Source: Actinomycetota bacterium
GTDB taxonomy: Bacteria; Actinomycetota; Thermoleophilia; Gaiellales; Gaiellaceae
Assembly (NCBI GenBank): GCA_003134505.1
Contig: PLBK01000054.1
Location: 1 to 43,154, forward strand
DNA length: 43,154 nt
Reading direction: 5' to 3'
Position 1 is the first letter of the stretch; the number at the start of each line of letters is the position of its first letter. A model generated the notes under the pieces. It was not told the origin of the DNA. It was given only the letters and a program-made list of their open reading frames with translations, and made no database searches. This document shows, one piece after another, positions 1 through 6,520 of this stretch. The position numbers and the translations under genes were made by a program.

Positions 1-1152
1 ACGGCCCAGTCGATCTCGGGCATCACGGCCAAGGGTCTGACGCTGACGTTCCATCTGACCAAGCCGAACCCGACCTTCACGGCCTTCCTCGGCATGCAGT
101 GGTTCGGTGCCGTGAAGCCGGACATGCCGTACACGTCCACCGGGTTGAATACGTATCCGTCGGCCGGCCCGTACTACATCAAGTCGCGTGACGTGGGCCG
201 GACGCTCGTCGAGGCGCGAAACCCGTACTACAAGGGCTCCCGGCCGGCGAACCCGGACCAGATCGTCTGGACGATGAATACCGACCAGGACCAGAGCCTG
301 CTCCAGGTGAGGGCCGGGCAGGCCGACGTGGATGCCGCCGGGCCGCCGCCGACGGCGAATGCGTCGCTCAGCTCGCAGTACGGCGTCAACAAGGGCCGCT
401 TCTTCGTCGGTGGGTCGGCCTGTGTCATCTACTGGGCGCTGAACACGACGAGAGCTCCGTTCAACAGCCTCAAGGCTCGCCAGGCGGTCAACTGGGCGCT
501 CGACCGCCCGGCCATGACCAGGCTCTACGGCAAGTTCGGGGCCAAGCGCTCCGATCAGATCCTGGTTCCGGGCGTCCCCGGGTACAAGCCGTACAACCTG
601 TACGCGTTCCGTGGGGCCAACCCGGCCGAGGCGAAGAAGGTCGACCCCGGGCTCTCGGGATCGGTCACGCTCTTCCACTCGACGAGCCCGCTCGCCGTGA
701 ACATCTCGGAGGTGGCGGCCTTCAACCTGTCGAGGATCGGACTCCAGACCAAGGACAAGCCGGTTCCGGGCTCGATCTACTACAAGACGCTCGGCACCAA
801 GGGAGCCGACTTCGACATGGCTCGTGCCGGCTGGTGTGCCGACTACTTCGATCCGTTCGACTACATCAACGTCAACCTCGACGGCCGCTCGATCCAGGCC
901 GCCAACAACGTGGACTACGCGTACCTGAACAGCCCGGCGCTGAACAAGGCGATGGATCAGGCCGCCACGTTGACCGGCACGGGCCGCACGGCCGCGTACC
1001 AGAAGCTCGACTACACGATCATGAAGGACTACGCGCCGTGGGTGCCCTACTCGATCATCAACGGCGTGTTCTTCGTCAGCTCACGCTTGCACAACTACGT
1101 CTACTCCTCGTACTTCGCGGAGCCGGACTTCAACACGCTTTCCGTCGGCTGA
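1..1152 (+). CDS. ABC transporter substrate-binding protein, family 5 (peptide/nickel type), 5' truncated
   Basis: The frame is open from base 1, so the N-terminus and signal peptide lie outside the window; 383 C-terminal residues are visible. They have the usual texture of the DppA/OppA-type SBP_bac_5 family: a YPSAGPYYIKS segment, a region resembling NPYYKG, an RQAVNWALDR segment (the conserved lobe-2 helix) and a late segment with DPFDYINVN. In this family the lipoprotein or periplasmic protein captures oligopeptides or similar solutes and hands them to a two-permease, two-ATPase importer; the partner genes would be sought upstream, out of view. The ligand cannot be told from sequence. A strong hairpin follows 12 bases after the stop, so this is the last gene of its transcript. 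Confidence 0.9.
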   Translation, partial: TAQSISGITAKGLTLTFHLTKPNPTFTAFLGMQWFGAVKPDMPYTSTGLNTYPSAGPYYIKSRDVGRTLVEARNPYYKGSRPANPDQIVWTMNTDQDQSLLQVRAGQADVDAAGPPPTANASLSSQYGVNKGRFFVGGSACVIYWALNTTRAPFNSLKARQAVNWALDRPAMTRLYGKFGAKRSDQILVPGVPGYKPYNLYAFRGANPAEAKKVDPGLSGSVTLFHSTSPLAVNISEVAAFNLSRIGLQTKDKPVPGSIYYKTLGTKGADFDMARAGWCADYFDPFDYINVNLDGRSIQAANNVDYAYLNSPALNKAMDQAATLTGTGRTAAYQKLDYTIMKDYAPWVPYSIINGVFFVSSRLHNYVYSSYFAEPDFNTLSVG

Positions 1153-1163
1153 ACCGTCGGAAG

Positions 1164-1196
1164 GGTGGAGGGGCGTCTGCCGGGCGCCCCTCCACC
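1164..1196 (+). terminator. Hairpin terminator after the substrate-binding protein gene
   Basis: A 12-bp perfect stem (GGTGGAGGGGCG pairing with CGCCCCTCCACC) closes a 9-base loop, starting 12 bases after the TGA stop. There is no T tract, which is common for terminators in high-GC actinobacteria. Being a near-perfect palindrome it could also stop transcripts arriving from the minus-strand genes. Confidence 0.75.
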
Positions 1197-1254
1197 GGAC
1201 TCCCGGGCCACCGCTCGAGATCCTGGTGGGGGCTGCCCTCCGCCCCCTCCGGGA

Positions 1255-1752
1255 TGACGTCGGATCGTGCTCGCGGTCGAGACGCCGAAGACGACGGCCC
1301 ATTGCCTCGCGTCGAGATCGCGGGCGTGCGCGCCGGGGTCGAAGCCGACGCGCTGCGCGAGCTTCTTGACCTGGAGCGTCGTCAGTGCGGGCTGAAGGGC
1401 GCGTCGCAACGGCTGCCGCGAGCCGAACGCGCCCGAGAGGAAACGCCAGTAGGCGTCGTGCGCGTCCGGCGGCACAAGCGGCCTCGGGCGTCGCTCGCAC
1501 GGTCTCGACTCGTCCGGGCCGCGCGAAGCGCGCCTTCAGCTCGGCCGCGAGCACCGGGTCCCGTTCGAGCACGACGACCTGAGCACCCGTGTCCACGATC
1601 GCCTGGGTGAGCACGCCTGTGCCGCCGCCGATCTCCACGACGAGATCGCCGCGGGCGACCCCGGCCTCCGCGACGAGGTCTGCCGCGAGTCGGCTACTGC
1701 GGAGGAAGTGCTGGCCGGGCGCTTCCCTCGCGGGTCGCCGCCGGACGGCCAC
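1255..1752 (-). pseudogene. erm/ksgA-type rRNA adenine N6-methyltransferase remnant with internal deletion and frameshift
   Basis: From a GTG at 1752 the minus strand encodes an Erm-type N-terminus: a PGQHFLRSSRLAADLV stretch and the SAM motif I VVEIGGGTGVLTQAI, then VVVLERDPVLAAELKARF. At about 1500 this frame loses similarity. A second, different frame from about 1480 encodes an Erm-type C-terminus (HDAYWRFLSGAFGSR, LRRALQPALT, QVKKLAQRVGFDP, ARDLDARQWAVVF). About 110 residues in the middle, including the catalytic N-[LI]-P-[FY] motif, are missing, and the two halves are out of frame. The full-length family is about 250-280 residues and dimethylates or monomethylates A2058 of 23S rRNA, giving macrolide resistance. 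This copy cannot make an active enzyme. Its 5' end abuts the broken TolB-like gene. Confidence 0.75.
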
Positions 1753-2966
1753 GGAACGTCACCGTCGGCATCGTGCCGGGAGTGTAGAGCAGTGGCCCGG
1801 CCCTGGCCTCGGGCGGCTCCCCCTGCCGTCGCCAGGTAGAAGATCCGCTTGCCGTCGCGGGAGAACGCGAGCACCTCGCGGGCGGAGTCGGGCGCTTGCG
1901 CCGCGAGGGTCTGCAGCTTTAGCGTCGTCGTGTTCAGCAGGGAGAGCCTGCGGCCGGCCCCGGTGGTGAGCGCGAGCCGGGAGCCGTCCGCCGACCACAC
2001 GGCGTCCCCGGACACCGGCACGACCTGCTTCGGCCGGGTGCCGTCTGCGCGAGCGAGGATCAGGGCCCCGCGGGCGGGCGTGAGGCTCGAGTCCGCTGTC
2101 AGTCCCCTGAGGTACGCGAGCCGGGTGCCCCGGGGAGACCAGACCGGCCGCCCGGCCGTGCTCACGATCTGCCGCTTCGTGGTGCCGTTCAGGGTGACGT
2201 ACAGCGCCGCCGGGAAGTAGTCGGCGCAATCCTCCTTCACGAAGGCGATTCGCCGGCCGTCCGGCGACCAGACGGGCAGGCCGAGGCAGATGCCGGCGCG
2301 ATGGGCGATCCCCGTGCTGATCAGGCGCTGGTTGGACCCGTCGAGATTCGAGACCGCGATCTGGGTCTTCTCCGGCGTCAGGCTGAAGCCCCCGTCCTCG
2401 CCCTGCTCGTAGGCGATCTGGCGGCCGTTGGGGGACCAGGCGACGTTGAGCGCGGTGCCCAGCGTCGCCACCAGCTTCCCCTGCAGATCGACGACCAGCA
2501 CGTACCAGGCGGCGCACTTGGTGTCGCCTCCGCCGCACCCGGCCGTGCTGACGCCGTCGATGGCGAGCCGGCTCGAGTCCGGCGACCAGGCGGGCGGCCT
2601 GAACGCCGAGAAGTCGAAGGCTTCCTTCGGGAGGGGCTCGAGCAGGAGCCGCTGGCCCGTCCCGTCGGCGTTCATCAGCCACACGGATCCCGCACGGAGG
2701 AAGGCGATCTTCGTGCGGTCGGGCGAGACCGAGGCGAACGTGTCCGAGGCCGAGGGGTCGCCGCTGAGGTCGCGCTCGTTGTGGCCGCCGACGCCGATCG
2801 AGTAGATGTGCGTCACGGGTGTTGCCACGGACGCGCGGCCGCCGGATCCCCGCGATGCGGTCGCGCTCACGCCGAGCCCGGACAGCACCGCGACCGCAGC
2901 GACCAGGCCGCTCAGCAAACGGACAGGTCGGTTGGCGGGGGCGGACAAAGCGCGCGGAGTATGCAT
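1536..2966 (-). CDS. TolB-like WD40/PD40 propeller protein, C-terminus degenerate (runs into the erm remnant)
   Basis: The ATG at 2966 has a GGAG ribosome site 7 bases upstream. A signal peptide or anchor follows (VRLLSGLVAAVAVLSGLG), then at least six PD40 blades recognisable by their WSPDG-type turns: AWSPDSSRLA, AWSPNGRQIA, VWSPDGRRIA, VWSPRGTRLA, VWSADGSRLA and FSRDGKRIFYL. Such exported propellers are usually binding scaffolds; no catalytic site is expected. After KRIFYLATAGG (near 1820) the sequence no longer looks like a blade and the frame simply runs through the erm remnant in the wrong phase until 1536, so the last 90 or so residues are probably not native. The gene seems to have lost its true 3' end at the same event that damaged the erm gene. 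It may still be expressed as a shortened propeller. Confidence 0.7.
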   Translation of the reverse strand: MHTPRALSAPANRPVRLLSGLVAAVAVLSGLGVSATASRGSGGRASVATPVTHIYSIGVGGHNERDLSGDPSASDTFASVSPDRTKIAFLRAGSVWLMNADGTGQRLLLEPLPKEAFDFSAFRPPAWSPDSSRLAIDGVSTAGCGGGDTKCAAWYVLVVDLQGKLVATLGTALNVAWSPNGRQIAYEQGEDGGFSLTPEKTQIAVSNLDGSNQRLISTGIAHRAGICLGLPVWSPDGRRIAFVKEDCADYFPAALYVTLNGTTKRQIVSTAGRPVWSPRGTRLAYLRGLTADSSLTPARGALILARADGTRPKQVVPVSGDAVWSADGSRLALTTGAGRRLSLLNTTTLKLQTLAAQAPDSAREVLAFSRDGKRIFYLATAGGAARGQGRATALHSRHDADGDVPWPSGGDPRGKRPASTSSAVADSRQTSSRRPGSPAAISSWRSAAAQACSPRRSWTRVLRSSCSNGTRCSRPS

Positions 2967-3197
2967 CGGGATGCTCCGGGCGCGCCAGTTAGGCTCGGAG
3001 GCATGGCCTCTCCGCGTGCCTTGCTGCGGCCGCTCGTCCGGCTGATCCGAGGCGGCGACCTCGACCCCGCCCCAGCCGACGCGGGTCGTCTCCGAAGCCG
3101 GGTGATTCGCCACGCGGCCGCCCGGCTCGGCTCGCTTGACAGGTTGCGGGTCGCGCCGGTAAGAAGGTCGCGAGTCGATGGCGAGCCGGCCGATCAA

Positions 3198-3471
3198 CGG
3201 CCTGAAACGGTACTTCCCCTACGGTGAGCGTCAGATCAGCACACGCACCGCGACAAATGCGCCAGCGGAACGGCACGCGCTCGGGCGAGTGCCTGACTGA
3301 GCCGGGCGTGTCGCGGAATGGTGGAAGCGCGACGGGAATACCTGCGGGCTTCCTTGCTGAACGCTTGCTGAGCGTCCCGGCAGCCCCCCGGCCGTCTCTC
3401 AGCGGTGATTGACTCGAACCACTCGCGCTGAATGGTTCAGGAGCATCAATCTTCGCAGAGCTGGCGTGTTC
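3198..3471. other. Gene-free stretch with first repeat-module copy
   Basis: No convincing coding sequence is seen between the TolB-like gene's upstream region and the next small gene. The stretch holds one copy of the dispersed module CGCTCGGGCGAGTGCCTGAC at about 3278-3297, continuing into GAGCCGGGCG, the same module found at about 4190, 5911 and 6331. This marks the left edge of the small-gene region. Confidence 0.6.
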
Positions 3472-3795
3472 TCAGCCGGTGGTTTGGGTCCCGACTGCTT
3501 CGATGGGTCTCGATCCGGCGGTCATCACGCGTTGCACCTCGAAGTACGTGATCGTCGGCATCGCACCGCCGATTCCGAGTTCCTGCCGAACGGCGCGGAC
3601 CTTCTCGCCCCAGTCCTCGGCCTGCTCGCGGCTCTCCCAGACCTCGATGACGCGGATGGTTCCGTCTTCGCCCTTCGCCGCGATGTGGATCTGCCCCCCA
3701 GGGGGCGGATTGCTTTCATCGACTCCGAGCTTCGATCGAACCTGCTCGTACTGCTCAGGGGTTGCTCCCGTCTCGATGATGCGACAAACCGCCAT
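3472..3795 (-). CDS. Small dimeric alpha-beta-barrel (ABM-like) protein
   Basis: The ATG at 3795 has an excellent GAGGAGG ribosome site 6 bases upstream, which fixes the start; the product has 107 residues. The pattern beta strand (AVCRIIETG), helix (TPEQYEQVRSKLGV), strands (GQIHIAAKGEDGTIRVIEVWES), helix (REQAEDWGEKVRAVRQELG) and closing strand (PTITYFEVQRVM) is that of the antibiotic-biosynthesis-monooxygenase-like ferredoxin-fold superfamily, which forms dimers and includes haem- and quinone-modifying enzymes as well as many proteins of unknown role. No catalytic residues can be assigned. It is the first of a run of short minus-strand genes and, unlike the others, is soluble. Confidence 0.75.
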   Translation of the reverse strand: MAVCRIIETGATPEQYEQVRSKLGVDESNPPPGGQIHIAAKGEDGTIRVIEVWESREQAEDWGEKVRAVRQELGIGGAMPTITYFEVQRVMTAGSRPIEAVGTQTTG

Positions 3796-3878
3796 CAGCG
3801 CCTCCTCGGATCGGTGAGCCTAAAACGATACCGATTCGCCTACCAAAGCCTCCCGGAAGATGTAGCCGCGGAGGCCTT

Positions 3879-4055
3879 TCACTTACCCCCAAATGCGTGC
3901 CGGAACCTTAGACCGAACGCCGCAAACACAAGGACGACGCCGACGTTTGCTATCAGCCGTTCCCAGAAGTGGTGCCTGAAGAACAGGACATCCGCGCCCA
4001 CCACGACGGCTACCAGAGTAAGCACGTAAAGCGCGACGGCGGCCTGTCTTCCCAC
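3879..4055 (-). CDS. 58-residue conserved-looking two-helix membrane protein
   Basis: A GTG at 4055 opens a 58-codon frame ending at TGA 3879; a TAG lies in frame just upstream, so no longer start is possible. The product has two hydrophobic helices (ALYVLTLVAVVVGADVLFF and IANVGVVLVFAAFGLRF) joined by a short charged loop RHHFWERL. That arrangement, with FFR..FWERL between the helices, resembles a type of tiny integral-membrane protein I associate with actinobacteria, but no function is known to me. It sits in the repeat-separated small-gene region and a degenerate repeat arm (GGAGGCTTTGGTAGGCGAAT on the minus strand) follows its stop. Confidence 0.6.
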   Translation of the reverse strand: MGRQAAVALYVLTLVAVVVGADVLFFRHHFWERLIANVGVVLVFAAFGLRFRHAFGGK

Positions 4056-4189
4056 CGTTTCATGCTACGTGTTGGCGGTTCTCCCGAGGTTGGCCGCGCC
4101 GTGCGGTGCCGGGCGAAAGGGCGCCCCCATGTGCGAGCGTGCTTTCGCTCGAACCAGTCCTGTCGCCATCTGCGGGGACTACGACAGCC

Positions 4190-4260
4190 GCGTTCGGGCG
4201 AGCGCCTGACTGAGCGGGGCGAGCGTGTCGGCGGGCTACTACTAGGAGGGATTGGCGAAA
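4190..4260. repeat. Composite dispersed repeat, copy B
   Basis: Two modules are adjacent: a GC-rich one (CGTTCGGGCGAGCGCCTGAC, then TGAGCGGGGCGAGC, 4191-4224) and the core CTAGGAGGGATTGGCGAAA at 4242-4260. It lies 45 bases downstream of the stop of the minus-strand gene ending at 4306. Read on the minus strand the core would encode FANPS-stop, the same tail found in frame at the ends of two other genes here. Confidence 0.7.
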
Positions 4261-4305
4261 TGGCTCAACACAGCTTTCCCGGTATCTTGGGGTGGCGGTC
4301 GCCGA

Positions 4306-4506
4306 TCATCGGCGACGCAACCAGGCGCGCAGGCGCGGTTGTCGCGCCCCCAACAGGATGCCGACGATCACGACGGCGATGGCGATCAGCGCAACGGGCC
4401 ACATCGGCTGGTACCCACTCGCCGAAGTTGGGATGACGATCGCCAGGACGACAGCGCCGAGGATGAGCCTGTAGATGATGCTGTGCAAAGTGAACATGTC
4501 CCGCAT
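4306..4506 (-). CDS. 66-residue two-helix membrane protein
   Basis: The frame starts at ATG 4506 (a second ATG lies three codons in) and encodes two hydrophobic spans (IIYRLILGAVVLAIVIP and WPVALIAIAVVIVGILLGA) followed by a strongly basic tail RQPRLRAWLRRR, which by the positive-inside rule would be cytoplasmic. I do not recognise the family. The gene lies between repeat copies B and C, both in line with its 3'-repeat pattern. Short hydrophobic ORFs can arise by chance in GC-rich DNA, but the helix-loop-helix-basic-tail design and its position in the unit favour a real gene. Confidence 0.55.
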   Translation of the reverse strand: MRDMFTLHSIIYRLILGAVVLAIVIPTSASGYQPMWPVALIAIAVVIVGILLGARQPRLRAWLRRR

Positions 4507-4546
4507 GGGTCTAGGCTAGGCCAAGCACACGCCTACTGACGGCTCA

Positions 4547-4592
4547 TTTCGCCAATCTCTCCTAGGAGGGCTTGGCGAAAGGATTGGCGAAA
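4547..4592. repeat. Palindromic repeat, copy C (complete palindrome plus an extra half site)
   Basis: Left arm TTTCGCCAA (4547-4555) and right arm TTGGCGAAA (4572-4580) are perfect reverse complements around a centre containing CTCCTAGGAGGG. A further half site TTGGCGAAA lies at 4584-4592. The palindrome lies 8 bases beyond the stop of the minus-strand gene 4600-4869 and upstream of the gene starting at 4506, so it could act as a terminator, a recombination site or both. Confidence 0.8.
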
Positions 4593-4599
4593 CGCGCGA

Positions 4600-4869
4600 T
4601 CACTCGCCCCAGAGGCGGCGGCGTGCGGCCTCAGCGGCAGAAAGTGGTGGTTCCTCGCTGTGTGACGACGTCGGGCTTGTGCCTGCTTTCAAGCCGCGCC
4701 GGGCTAGGTAGGCCCGAACGCCCACGAAGATCAACCCGAGAACGAGCAGGAAGCGCATGAGGCCGATAACGACAAGGCCACCACGACTGAGATGCGCGAA
4801 CGACAGCCCGGCTTGCAAGACGAACAAGACGGCGAGTGCTGCCCTGAGCGGCCATCTCACACCTCTCAA
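4600..4869 (-). CDS. 89-residue membrane protein with cytoplasmic tail
   Basis: The frame from ATG 4869 encodes a basic N-terminus (MRGVRWPLR), a hydrophobic span (AALAVLFVLQAGLSFAHL), a second span (GLVVIGLMRFLLVLGLIFVGVRAYL), and a polar tail ending in AAEAARRRLWGE. No family is recognised. A putative ribosome site is weak. Its stop lies directly before palindromic copy C, the same relationship seen in neighbouring units. Confidence 0.55.
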   Translation of the reverse strand: MRGVRWPLRAALAVLFVLQAGLSFAHLSRGGLVVIGLMRFLLVLGLIFVGVRAYLARRGLKAGTSPTSSHSEEPPLSAAEAARRRLWGE

Positions 4870-4887
4870 GGTAGCTGGCGACCGCTG

Positions 4888-4909
4888 CTAGTAGGAGAGC
4901 TTGGCGGAA
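4888..4909. repeat. Dispersed repeat, copy D (half site)
   Basis: CTAGTAGGAGAGCTTGGCGGAA matches the core of the repeat family with a few changes. It begins 18 bases upstream of the preceding gene's start and lies 5 bases beyond the stop of the minus-strand gene ending at 4915. The left arm of the palindrome is not preserved. Confidence 0.6.
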
Positions 4910-4914
4910 CGCGC

Positions 4915-5127
4915 CTAGCGGCTGCGGTGCCTGTACGAAAACCAGGCTACTTTGATCGCGAAGAGGAGCCAAGTGAGTCCGAAGAACAGCAGGCCCTTCC
5001 AGACCACACTCATCCACGAGCCGTGGCGGCTGGTGGTCAAATAGATGACCGCCGACCCGCCAAACGAAATGAGAAGCGAGCCAATCACGCCGAGGGGGAT
5101 CCGCACGGCCACCGGCCAATTCTGCAT
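4915..5127 (-). CDS. 70-residue two-helix membrane protein
   Basis: From ATG 5127 the product carries two hydrophobic spans (RIPLGVIGSLLISFGGSAVIYL and MSVVWKGLLFFGLTWLLFAIKVAWF) and ends in a basic SYRHRSR tail. The sequence is not recognised as a known family. It is one of the repeat-bounded small membrane genes, with copy D directly after its stop. Confidence 0.55.
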   Translation of the reverse strand: MQNWPVAVRIPLGVIGSLLISFGGSAVIYLTTSRHGSWMSVVWKGLLFFGLTWLLFAIKVAWFSYRHRSR

Positions 5128-5402
5128 CGCTCGGCAGTCTTCTACAGAGCACGGTCACTTGCCAGTGTGAGGTGGCGAAGAGCCAGGCCCACGCCTTCTC
5201 TCCCGTTGGTCCATTTATGTACCGACGGGAGGTAGCTTCGATCCTGCGGTGCACAGACCTTGCGGACGCTGGCGCCGACCCGGTCGAAACCCGGCACGGA
5301 CGGCTCGGTGCTCCACACCAGTGGACAAGCGGCCATTCCGCGCACTGCGGAGGCAGGAATCTACGCTCTCAGCGCCTGTTTGTGAAACAGAGAACACCCA
5401 AA
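5128..5402. other. Gene-free stretch in the small-gene region
   Basis: Competing short frames exist on both strands but none has a ribosome site, a hydrophobic profile or a recognisable fold. A degenerate repeat-like string (AGTGTGAGGTGGCGAAGAG at about 5165) may be a decayed copy of the dispersed repeat. Confidence 0.4.
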
Positions 5403-5585
5403 ATGCGGTGCTATTCTCTGCCTGTGAGACGCTGGATCCTCGGGGTACTGGCGACCTGCGGCGTGACCGCCGCTATCGCGGTGCCGCTCTTGGCGACGGG
5501 TTCAAGCTCGCTTGCCAAGCCTCATTATCGGGTGCCGACAATGACGCCGATGTTGGATCGCTACGTGCCGCCGCCGTCTCACTAG
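5403..5585 (+). CDS. Short exported peptide, unknown function
   Basis: The frame opens at ATG 5403 or, more naturally, at GTG 5424; the latter gives a 53-residue product that begins with a textbook signal peptide (basic VRRW, hydrophobic ILGVLATCGVTAAIAVPLLA) followed by a short polar, proline-rich peptide ending RYVPPPSH. A TATTCT box 7 bases before GTG 5424 would suit leaderless translation. This is the only plus-strand member of the small-gene region before the MFS gene, and its stop lies 2 bases from palindromic copy E, which separates it from the convergent gene 5603-5872. Confidence 0.45.
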   Translation: MRCYSLPVRRWILGVLATCGVTAAIAVPLLATGSSSLAKPHYRVPTMTPMLDRYVPPPSH

Positions 5586-5587
5586 CG

Positions 5588-5621
5588 TTTCGTCAAAGTC
5601 TCCTAGGAGGGTTTGGCGAAA
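5588..5621. repeat. Palindromic repeat, copy E, between convergent genes
   Basis: Left arm TTTCGTCAAA (5588-5597) pairs with right arm TTTGGCGAAA (5612-5621) with a single G-T type mismatch, around a centre TCTCCTAGGAGGG. On the minus strand the right half encodes FAKPS followed by TAG, which is the real C-terminus of the gene 5603-5872, so the repeat is partly coding. It also works as a candidate two-way terminator between convergent genes. Confidence 0.8.
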
Positions 5622-5872
5622 TACCCGCGGAGGCGCATGGCAGGCACGAGGTTTTGACCGATTGCGGCTACCGCGAAAGCGACCAGAGCCAGGGCCACGG
5701 GATCAACCCACCCAGGTCGTTCCTGACGAGAGCAAAAGGCTCCGAACCTATTTCCGGGCGGGTTGGAGCAAGCGATCAGAACCTTGTGCTGAATGAAGGC
5801 GCGGATTGCGAGAGCGGCGAGCAACGCCCCAGCTGCGACCAGGGTTGCGAGCGTGGTGCGTCTCAACCGCAC
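5603..5872 (-). CDS. 89-residue two-helix membrane or exported protein ending inside the repeat
   Basis: The ATG at 5872 starts a product with an N-terminal basic-hydrophobic segment (MRLRRTTLATLVAAGALLAALAIRAFI), a polar central loop with two cysteines (LIACSNPPGNRFGAFC), and a second span (VALALVAFAVAAIGQNLVPAM). The last residues YFAKPS and the stop come from repeat copy E. A paired-cysteine external loop between two helices would suit an extracytoplasmic disulphide. The family is not recognised. Confidence 0.6.
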   Translation of the reverse strand: MRLRRTTLATLVAAGALLAALAIRAFIQHKVLIACSNPPGNRFGAFCSRQERPGWVDPVALALVAFAVAAIGQNLVPAMRLRGYFAKPS

Positions 5873-5910
5873 GCGTGGTTTATAGCGCAGCCTGCTCTAC
5901 GCTGCGAGCG

Positions 5911-5972
5911 CGACGGCTCTGGCTCTGGCGAGTGGCTGGCCAAGCCGGGCGAGCTAGGAGTGTTTGGCGAAG
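5911..5972. repeat. Composite dispersed repeat, copy F
   Basis: Here both modules are contiguous: the GC-rich module (CGACGGCTCTGGCTCTGGCG, then AGTGGCTGGCCAAGCCGGGC) followed at 5954-5972 by CTAGGAGTGTTTGGCGAAG. The second module encodes, on the minus strand, the FAKHS tail and stop of the gene ending at 5954, while the first module occupies the region upstream of the gene starting at 5872. Confidence 0.7.
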
Positions 5973-6304
5973 ATACGGGGCTTCGCCGTGACGTGGACGC
6001 CCTTCTCTCGCAGGGTGTCCGCGATCTTCATGTAGTTGTCGTTGACAGTCACGATGCTGATATCCCCCCTGTCGGGCGCGTTGAGACGCAGCCGGATCTT
6101 TCCTCCCCAGAAGTTTGGCTGCTTGACCGCCTCACTGATCTCGGCGTAGGGCACACGAAGCGACCAAACGCGTAGGGGAAACACCGGCGTGTAGGCGAGT
6201 ACGGCACTCTCGTCGAGTTCAACTCGCGCCCACGGCCAAGTAACCCTGCCCTTGTCCAAGGGGATCTTCACGCGGTGCAGGACGACACCGCAGACGAATG
6301 TCAT
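5954..6304 (-). CDS. 116-residue PH-like soluble protein ending inside the repeat
   Basis: The frame from ATG 6304 encodes a beta-rich, mostly soluble protein: alternating strands VCGVVLHRVKIPL, RVTWPWARVELDESAVLAYT, VWSLRVPYAEISEAVKQ, KIRLRLNAP and DISIVTVNDNYMKIADTLREKGV, with a final helix. The pattern of strand-strand-YAEI-strands-helix resembles the bacterial PH-like domains often seen in short envelope proteins, but this is a fold-level guess. The last residues (IFAKHS) and stop come from repeat copy F. It is the most upstream minus-strand gene of the array. Confidence 0.6.
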   Translation of the reverse strand: MTFVCGVVLHRVKIPLDKGRVTWPWARVELDESAVLAYTPVFPLRVWSLRVPYAEISEAVKQPNFWGGKIRLRLNAPDRGDISIVTVNDNYMKIADTLREKGVHVTAKPRIFAKHS

Positions 6305-6330
6305 GCAGGGATGCTACGCGGCCGACGGTA

Positions 6331-6372
6331 CGGCTCGCGCTCGGGCGAGTGCCTAGCTGAACCGAGGCGAGC
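6331..6372. repeat. Dispersed repeat, GC-rich module only, copy G
   Basis: CGGCTCGCGCTCGGGCGAGT followed by GCCTAGCTGAACCGAGGCGA matches the GC-rich modules at 3271, 4191 and 5911. It lies upstream of the minus-strand gene starting at 6304. The TTGGCGAAA half is absent, so this may be an array end. Confidence 0.6.
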
Positions 6373-6520
6373 ATCGTCAGATCAGACTCACTTGAAAGAT
6401 CGTTGTCTGTCTGCGGTCGAACCAGCGATCCAACCAGCGCTTCAGCGCGAGAAGCATTTTCTCCATCGCGGAGCGAGGATCCTGACGGCTCGTTGCTTGG
6501 CTGGGGGCTAGGGTTTTTGT

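Noticed and set aside
5142..5397. Short frames on both strands near 5.2 kb
   Set aside because: No ribosome site, no fold or hydrophobic pattern, overlapping one another.
3240..6380. Classical integron attC sites
   Set aside because: The repeats lack GTTRRRY/RYYYAAC core boxes and no IntI-type integrase is present, so I do not call this an integron, only cassette-like.
3240..6380. CRISPR array
   Set aside because: Repeat spacing is 300-700 bp with ORFs between, arms vary in length, and there are no cas genes.
6377..6466. 29-residue minus-strand micro-ORF (MEKMLLALKRWLDRWFDRR...)
   Set aside because: An amphipathic-looking peptide, but no ribosome site, no homologue I know and too short to separate from chance.
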